Source of the DNA: Rhodospirillum sp.
GTDB lineage: Bacteria > Pseudomonadota > Alphaproteobacteria > Rhodospirillales > Rhodospirillaceae
Direction: 5' to 3'
NCBI GenBank assembly: GCA_021741145.1
Contig: JAIOYK010000011.1
Span: forward strand, 1-64,000
Length of the DNA: 64,000 nucleotides
The position numbers and the translations under genes were made by a program. The notes beneath the pieces are model-generated. The model was not told the DNA's origin. It worked only from the letters and a program-made list of their open reading frames with translations, and did no database searches. Below, one piece after another: positions 59,109-64,000 of the stretch (position 1 is the stretch's first letter; the number at the start of each line of letters is the position of its first letter).

Positions 59109-60497
59109 CTACCCTTGGAACACGCCCCTCAGGCTGGCGTCGAGAAGTTCCGTGGACGCCAGGATCTTATCGATCTCTCCTCCCTTCACGGACCCCCGTT
59201 TTTTCATGGATTGGATGGTCTCCACCAGACCGGAAATGGCTTTGACACCTTTTTCCTGCTGGAAGGGTCCCTCGAAGAAGGGGCGACCGTACCCTTTCTT
59301 GTTCCATAGGCCGTCGAGGATCAACAGGGCCTCTCCAAAGGAAAGGTCGACATTCTCGTCGTCGGTATCGCCACGCATGACCGGATTGTCTTCGGTCATG
59401 CGCAGGGCTTTCACCATATCGGCCAAGGTGATGTATTCCATGTAGCGCGAGGTCAGCTTGGCCACATGCTGGTATCTGGCGGCCCTTTCCGCTCCCTTGA
59501 AGAAGCGGGTGGTTGAACAAGCCCGCCCGATAGCGTCCACCAGTTCGGTCGGCCGTTCCAAGAGTTCCTCGAAATGCTTGCCGAGAACATGGCGGACCAC
59601 GGCGATATCGGTTTCGAAACGCCGTCCCTTCAACCGTTGCTTGCCCTGCTTGGTCCGGGTCGCGTTCATCCGATCGGTGACATCGCGGATTTCCCAGGAT
59701 CCGATGGCGCGGATGGTCGAGGCGCTTTTGACTGTTACGATATAAGGACCCAGGTCCCGGAATTGCTCCACGACCCGAAAGGAGTCGGCGATGGCATTCA
59801 CGTAGTCCGGTTCCCATTCTGTGACTTCGATGAACTCCTTGCCCATGGCTTGGCGGAGGGCATGCAGGGCATGGGGTCTGAGGTGGGAGAAGGCCTTTAG
59901 GTGCTCCAACTCCATGCCGAAGATGATTTCCTCGAACCGATTGCCAAAGGCCTCGCGAAGTAGGTCCAGGCGCAGGGCGTCGAATTCGGCGATGATGCGC
60001 AGCTTGGGCAAGTCCTTCAAGCCGCCAAGGGCGTCACCCACTTTTTCCAGGGCGAGCTCATTGCCCGCGAACATATGCTCCGCGGCGATAGCCACCAGGG
60101 CTTCCTCCACATCGTCCATGGACATCCCGCAGCAGGCTGTTTCCAAGCCGTTCTTGCCATGGGCGATGGGATTGCCGTCCAAATCCCGCAGAATCACCAA
60201 TCCGGCTTTCCAGGCGGCCTGGAAGACGGACCAGCCCCGTTCGGTCCGGTCGGGGTCCGACAGGGCTTCATCCACCGACACGGTCTGGAGGAGATGGGAT
60301 TCTCGTGGCATCACCAGGGATTCGATGGTCTGGATGCGCGGGTAGAGGCGGTGGATGGCCCTATTCAGTCGTCGACGGGTGGACCGGGGCCCTAGGGCGG
60401 CAAGGCCTCGGCCCATGCCCTGAAGGAAAGAGGGCAGGGCCGCGACGATCTCTCCATCCCCCAATTTCTCGCCAATCACCGTCATCCGTGTCGTCAT
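59109..60497 (-). CDS. Hypothetical protein, 462 aa
   Basis: A long, mostly helical soluble protein without signal peptide or membrane segments and without a recognised motif. Coding quality is high over its whole length (for example KVGDALGGLKDLPKLRIIAEFDALRLDLLREAFGNRFEEIIFGMELEHL and TKLTSRYMEYITL-like segments). There is one CC pair (ETACCGMS). It starts at ATG about 140 bases from the LiuR-like sites and runs opposite to the leucine operon. It ends 54 bases before modE. No family recognised; possibly a regulatory or scaffolding protein. Confidence 0.75.
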   Translation of the reverse strand: MTTRMTVIGEKLGDGEIVAALPSFLQGMGRGLAALGPRSTRRRLNRAIHRLYPRIQTIESLVMPRESHLLQTVSVDEALSDPDRTERGWSVFQAAWKAGLVILRDLDGNPIAHGKNGLETACCGMSMDDVEEALVAIAAEHMFAGNELALEKVGDALGGLKDLPKLRIIAEFDALRLDLLREAFGNRFEEIIFGMELEHLKAFSHLRPHALHALRQAMGKEFIEVTEWEPDYVNAIADSFRVVEQFRDLGPYIVTVKSASTIRAIGSWEIRDVTDRMNATRTKQGKQRLKGRRFETDIAVVRHVLGKHFEELLERPTELVDAIGRACSTTRFFKGAERAARYQHVAKLTSRYMEYITLADMVKALRMTEDNPVMRGDTDDENVDLSFGEALLILDGLWNKKGYGRPFFEGPFQQEKGVKAISGLVETIQSMKKRGSVKGGEIDKILASTELLDASLRGVFQG

Positions 60498-60638
60498 GGG
60501 GCCTAACGTCTTTCCAATTCTGATCCGTTTGATTTCGCCTCGATTGGCTCGAATGCCCTCAAAATACCCCCTTTTCTCTGGGGGAGGCGATAGGGAATCC
60601 CGCGCCTTCCGGTCGATCCTCCCCGCGAACCCGATAAG

Positions 60639-60692
60639 TTGACGTTTACGTAAACGTTATTTATTGACGTTAACGTAAACGGCAGATAAGGT
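60639..60692 (+). promoter_or_regulatory. Two LiuR-like palindromes overlapping a promoter
   Basis: TTGACGTTTACGTAAACGTTAT (60639) and TTGACGTTAACGTAAACGG (60664) are two near-identical sites 25 bases apart, each with a GTTTACGTAAAC or GTTAACGTAAAC core, like the MerR-family LiuR operator of leucine catabolism genes. The second coincides with a promoter TTGACG-17-TAAGGT (60664-60692), placing the operator in the spacer as MerR-type regulators do. No liuR gene is in the window. Confidence 0.75.
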
Positions 60693-60876
60693 AACATTGT
60701 TCGCAAGGGAGGAGCGGACAAGTCACTCGCGATGAAAGCGCTCCGAAAAGGGGTGGCGGTGGCTTGTCCTTTTTTCCGAGCTTCGCCAAATAGGTTCCAT
60801 CAAAAAGCCTCGCTTGGATGAATCCCGAGGGGAAAATCGGGAACGGGCTGGGGTCAAGACGTCCAGGGAGGTTTCC

Positions 60877-62043
60877 GTGTTCGATTATCCGTCGTTGAAT
60901 TTCGACCTCGGCGAGACCGCCGAGATGCTGCGCGACAGCGTGCGTTCCTTCGCCGAGGCCGAGATCGCTCCCCGGGCCGCGGATATTGATCGGGACAATG
61001 ACTTTCCCGCCGATCTCTGGCGCAAGATGGGCGACATGGGCCTGTTGGGCGTGACGGTGGAGGAGGAATTCGGGGGCTCGGCCATGGGCTACTTGGAGCA
61101 CACCATCGCCATGCAGGAGATCAGCCGCGCTTCGGCCAGCGTGGGGCTCAGCTACGGCGCGCACTCCAACCTTTGCGTCAACCAGATCCGCCGCAATGGC
61201 ACCGATGCGCAGAAGCGCGAATATCTGCCCAAACTGGTCACCGGCGAGCATGTGGGCGCGTTGGCCATGAGTGAGCCAGGCTCCGGCTCCGATGTGGTGT
61301 CCATGCGCACCCGTGCCGAGAAGAAGGGCGACCGCTATATCCTCAACGGCAACAAGATGTGGATCACCAATGGCCCCAATGCCGATGTGATGGTGATCTA
61401 CGCCAAGACTTCACCCGAGGCGGGATCCAGGGGGATCACCACCTTCCTGGTGGAAAAGGGCTTCAAGGGGTTCTCCACGGCGCAGAAGCTGGACAAGCTG
61501 GGCATGCGCGGCTCCAATACCTGCGAGTTGGTTTTCGAGGATTGCGAGGTCCCCGAGGAAAACGTGTTGGGCAAGGTGGACGGCGGCGTCCGGGTGTTGA
61601 TGAGTGGCCTGGACTATGAACGTCTGGTCCTCTCCGGTGGCCCGCTCGGCATCATGGATGCCTGCATGGACGTGGTCCTGCCCTATGTCCACGAGCGCAG
61701 CCAGTTCGGCCAACCCATCGGCTCCTTCCAGCTGATGCAGGGCAAGCTGGCGGACATGTATTCCACCATGAACGCTTGCAAGGCCTATGTTTACGCCGTG
61801 GCCAAGGCTTGCGACCGGGGGGAAACCACCCGCAAGGACGCCGCGGGCGCGATCCTCTATTCCGCGGAAAAGGCCACTTGGATGGCGTTGGAGGCCATTC
61901 AGTGCCTTGGCGGCAATGGCTATATCAACGAGTATCCCACGGGGCGGCTGCTGCGCGACGCCAAGCTCTATGAGATTGGCGCGGGCACCAGCGAAATTCG
62001 CCGGATGCTCATTGGCCGTGAACTGTTTGGCGAGACGGCCTGA
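60877..62043 (+). CDS. liuA: Isovaleryl-CoA dehydrogenase
   Basis: 388 aa from GTG behind AGGGAGG; the track start at 60814 (TTG) lacks a ribosome site. Acyl-CoA dehydrogenase fold. FAD motifs are [16 protein letters not shown] and [19 protein letters not shown]. The sequence [40 protein letters not shown] carries the Glu position used by isovaleryl-CoA dehydrogenases rather than the usual C-terminal Glu. It oxidises isovaleryl-CoA in leucine breakdown. LiuR-like sites upstream agree. Confidence 0.93.
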   Translation: MFDYPSLNFDLGETAEMLRDSVRSFAEAEIAPRAADIDRDNDFPADLWRKMGDMGLLGVTVEEEFGGSAMGYLEHTIAMQEISRASASVGLSYGAHSNLCVNQIRRNGTDAQKREYLPKLVTGEHVGALAMSEPGSGSDVVSMRTRAEKKGDRYILNGNKMWITNGPNADVMVIYAKTSPEAGSRGITTFLVEKGFKGFSTAQKLDKLGMRGSNTCELVFEDCEVPEENVLGKVDGGVRVLMSGLDYERLVLSGGPLGIMDACMDVVLPYVHERSQFGQPIGSFQLMQGKLADMYSTMNACKAYVYAVAKACDRGETTRKDAAGAILYSAEKATWMALEAIQCLGGNGYINEYPTGRLLRDAKLYEIGAGTSEIRRMLIGRELFGETA

Positions 62044-62084
62044 CGCCCGGCGAACCCATTCCGATCAAGGAGAGAGGTTCCACA

Positions 62085-62891
62085 GTGTCATCCGTTCCGG
62101 TTCTTTCGTCCCCCGACCTCTTCGGCGCGCGGCGCGCCCTTGATGGGCTCGCCGCCGAGAAAGGGGTGCGTCCGGTCCATGCCGTGCTCACCGGTCCCCT
62201 GGCCTGGGGACTCCCCTTCGAGGACAAGACTGGGACCGAGCCCCTGGTTTGCGCGGGTCTGTTCACCCATCCGATTCCGGCCTACCTGGGATTGGCCGAG
62301 CCCGCCGATCTCCTGCGCGGCGCGGGAGAGGGGGACCGGCCACCGGTTCTCCTCTGGGATGCCCGGAAAGCCTTGCGCCTGTTCCTGCGATCCAACGCGA
62401 CCGTCTGGGAATGGATCTCCGCCAGCCAGGTGGTCGAGGAGGGTGGGGCGCCCATCGCCGAATTGCGAGCGCTGGCGGTCGAGGGATTCTCCCGGGTGAC
62501 CTTGCTCGGCCACTACCTGGGCTTGGCGAAGGCCGCCATGAACGCATACTTCCAGGACACGCCCCAGGACGCGGCCCGGATCAAATACATGCATACGGTT
62601 CGGGCCTTGATGGCGGTGGATTGGATCTTGACCCGGAACGAACCGCCGCCGGTCGATTGGGCGACCCTTCGGGCCGGGACGGGCCTGCCGGGCGAGGCCG
62701 GGGGGGTTCTCGACGCCTTGGCCTTGGCTCCCCTGGAGAAGCGCCGCCATCCGGCGGTGGATGCCTGGATCGATACCGTCTTCCAGGCCGCCCGGGACAA
62801 GGGGGAGGGGCTGTCCGACAGCCATCCCTCCGCCGACCGGGTGGATCCCTTGCTGCGGGTGCTTCTTGGACCCGCCGCGACACAGTCTTGA
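62085..62891 (+). CDS. Degenerate RlaP-type nucleotidyltransferase-like protein
   Basis: 268 aa from GTG, 41 bases after liuA. The C-terminal two thirds match predicted nucleotidyltransferases of the RlaP/YcgL type: LLWDARKALRLFLRSNATVWEWISASQVV, GHYLGLAKAAMNAYF and KYMHTVRALMAVDWILTRNEPPPVDW. The catalytic N-terminus, normally GSRAYG...DSDYDVR, reads GPLAWGLPFEDKTGTEPLVCAGLF, so the metal-binding acids are absent and activity is doubtful. The link to leucine or acyl-CoA metabolism is by position only. Confidence 0.7.
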   Translation: MSSVPVLSSPDLFGARRALDGLAAEKGVRPVHAVLTGPLAWGLPFEDKTGTEPLVCAGLFTHPIPAYLGLAEPADLLRGAGEGDRPPVLLWDARKALRLFLRSNATVWEWISASQVVEEGGAPIAELRALAVEGFSRVTLLGHYLGLAKAAMNAYFQDTPQDAARIKYMHTVRALMAVDWILTRNEPPPVDWATLRAGTGLPGEAGGVLDALALAPLEKRRHPAVDAWIDTVFQAARDKGEGLSDSHPSADRVDPLLRVLLGPAATQS

Positions 62892-62929
62892 CCGGGACCC
62901 CAGGGTCCATCGCGGAGAGGAAATGAGCC

Positions 62930-64000
62930 ATGTCCGAAACAAACAAGGATCCAATCGTCATTGTCGGTGCCAAGCGCACGCCCATGGGCGCCTTCCAAGG
63001 GGCCTTGTCCTCCCTGCGCGCGCCGGAACTGGGCGGGGCGGCGATCAAGGGCGCCTTGGAGCAGGCTGGCGTGGCCCCGGACAAGGTGGGTGGCGCCTAT
63101 ATGGGCTGTGTCCTGCCCGCTGGACTGGGTCAGGCCCCCGCCCGGCAAGCCGCCCATGCCGCCGGACTGACCTGGAACGCCCCTTGCACCACGGTCAACA
63201 AGATGTGCGGCTCGGCCATGGAGGCCTCCATCCTCGCCTATAACGCCATCGCCGCCGGTCAGGTCGAAGTGATGGTGGCGGGTGGCATGGAAAGCATGTC
63301 CAACGCCCCCTACCTGCTCGACAAGGCCCGGGCGGGGCAACGCCTTGGCCATGGCAAGGTCCTGGACCATATGTTCCTGGACGGGCTGGAGGACGCCTAT
63401 GACCGGGGACGCCTGATGGGCACCTTCGCCGAGGATACCGCCGAAGCTTACCAGTTCACCCGCGAGGACCAGGACGCCTATGCCATCGCCTCCCTGACCC
63501 GGGCGCGCGCGGCGGTGGAAAGCGGCGTCATGGACCGGGAATGCGTGACGGTCTCCGTGCCAGGACGCAAGGGTGCCGTCGCGGTCTCCCGGGACGAGAC
63601 TCCAGGCAAGGTCGATCCAGACAAAATCCCCCTGCTCAAGCCTGCTTTTCGAGAGGGGGGCACGGTGACGGCGGCCAACAGCTCCTCCATTTCCGATGGC
63701 GGCGCGGCCCTGGTGATGACCCGGGCGTCGGTCGCCGAGCGGGAGGGGTGGGAGCCGCTGGCGGTCATGCGCGGCCATGCGGTTCATGCTCACCAGCCCA
63801 ACCTGTTCACCACGGCGCCGGTGGGGGCCGTGTCCAAGCTGATGGACAAGGTGGGCTGGTCGAAGGACGGGGTGGACCTGTGGGAGATCAACGAGGCCTT
63901 CGCCGTGGTCTCCATGGTGGCGTTGCGCGACCTGGATTTGGACCATGAAAAGGTGAACATCCACGGGGGGGCCTGCGCGCTTGGCCACCCCATTGGCGCC
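62930..64000 (+). CDS. Acetyl-CoA acetyltransferase / thiolase (3' cut by window)
   Basis: The first 357 codons of a thiolase. It is missing from the track because the frame has no stop in the window. The start is ATG behind GGAGAGGAAATGAGCC. MSETNKDPIVIVGAKRTPMGAFQGAL is the thiolase N-terminus. The acylation Cys lies in NKMCGSAMEAS (about residue 93), VAGGMESMSNAPYLL is typical of acetoacetyl-CoA thiolases, and NEAFA plus GGACALGHPIGA at the edge are the remaining active-site motifs. It should convert acetoacetyl-CoA to acetyl-CoA, the last step after HMG-CoA lyase in leucine degradation. A beta-ketothiolase for other acyl-CoAs is possible. Confidence 0.95.
   Translation, partial: MSETNKDPIVIVGAKRTPMGAFQGALSSLRAPELGGAAIKGALEQAGVAPDKVGGAYMGCVLPAGLGQAPARQAAHAAGLTWNAPCTTVNKMCGSAMEASILAYNAIAAGQVEVMVAGGMESMSNAPYLLDKARAGQRLGHGKVLDHMFLDGLEDAYDRGRLMGTFAEDTAEAYQFTREDQDAYAIASLTRARAAVESGVMDRECVTVSVPGRKGAVAVSRDETPGKVDPDKIPLLKPAFREGGTVTAANSSSISDGGAALVMTRASVAEREGWEPLAVMRGHAVHAHQPNLFTTAPVGAVSKLMDKVGWSKDGVDLWEINEAFAVVSMVALRDLDLDHEKVNIHGGACALGHPIGA

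Overview
The window is a high-GC stretch of an alphaproteobacterial chromosome, most likely from the Rhodospirillales. The evidence for this is the gene order tig-clpP-clpX-lon-hupB, a complete 14-gene nuo operon with separate nuoC and nuoD followed by birA-coaX-rnj-mce, direct-repeat LexA boxes of the GTTC-N7-GTTC type, and an ImuA/ImuB/DnaE2 mutagenesis system. Species cannot be named from sequence alone. No prophage, CRISPR array or rRNA was seen; the only mobile-element trace is a possible transposase tail at the left edge.

Layout. (1) 1-3.1 kb: possible transposase C-terminus, an orphan 247-aa ORF, an orphan modD, and a HAD phosphatase behind a small exported protein. (2) 3.2-14.9 kb: the SOS mutagenesis genes dnaE2, imuB and imuA on the minus strand. 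A complete iron-uptake signalling locus (FecI-type sigma, FecR, STN-type TonB receptor, PepSY protein) lies between imuB and imuA. Both imuA and imuB keep their own near-identical LexA box. (3) 15.2-23.8 kb: a membrane PAS-PAS-GGDEF-EAL protein, a small degenerate GGDEF protein, dadA, nnrD and malonyl-CoA decarboxylase. (4) 24-32.3 kb: tRNA-Leu, the proteostasis cluster tig-clpP-clpX-lon, hupB and tRNA-Val. (5) 32.4-34.8 kb: a soluble chemoreceptor with a characteristic C-terminal domain, a small exported protein and a small membrane protein. (6) 35.1-53.5 kb: nuoA to nuoN, then birA, coaX, rnj and methylmalonyl-CoA epimerase. (7) 53.7-57.1 kb: tag and the t6A genes tsaE, tsaB, tsaC and tsaD, all overlapping or touching. 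(8) 57.0-60.5 kb: a minus-strand accessory block with a Cys-rich protein, a NifX-like protein, a molbindin, a ModE-type regulator and an unknown 462-aa protein. (9) 60.6-64 kb: a leucine/acyl-CoA catabolic operon (isovaleryl-CoA dehydrogenase, a degenerate nucleotidyltransferase-like protein, a thiolase running off the window) behind two LiuR-like palindromes.

The most interesting points are the SOS cassette split by an iron locus with a matching LexA promoter on both pieces, the degenerate RlaP-like protein inside the leucine operon, the small molybdenum-linked block, the unknown 462-aa gene divergent from the LiuR-like control region, and several unexplained direct repeats in promoter positions (20523, 34310).
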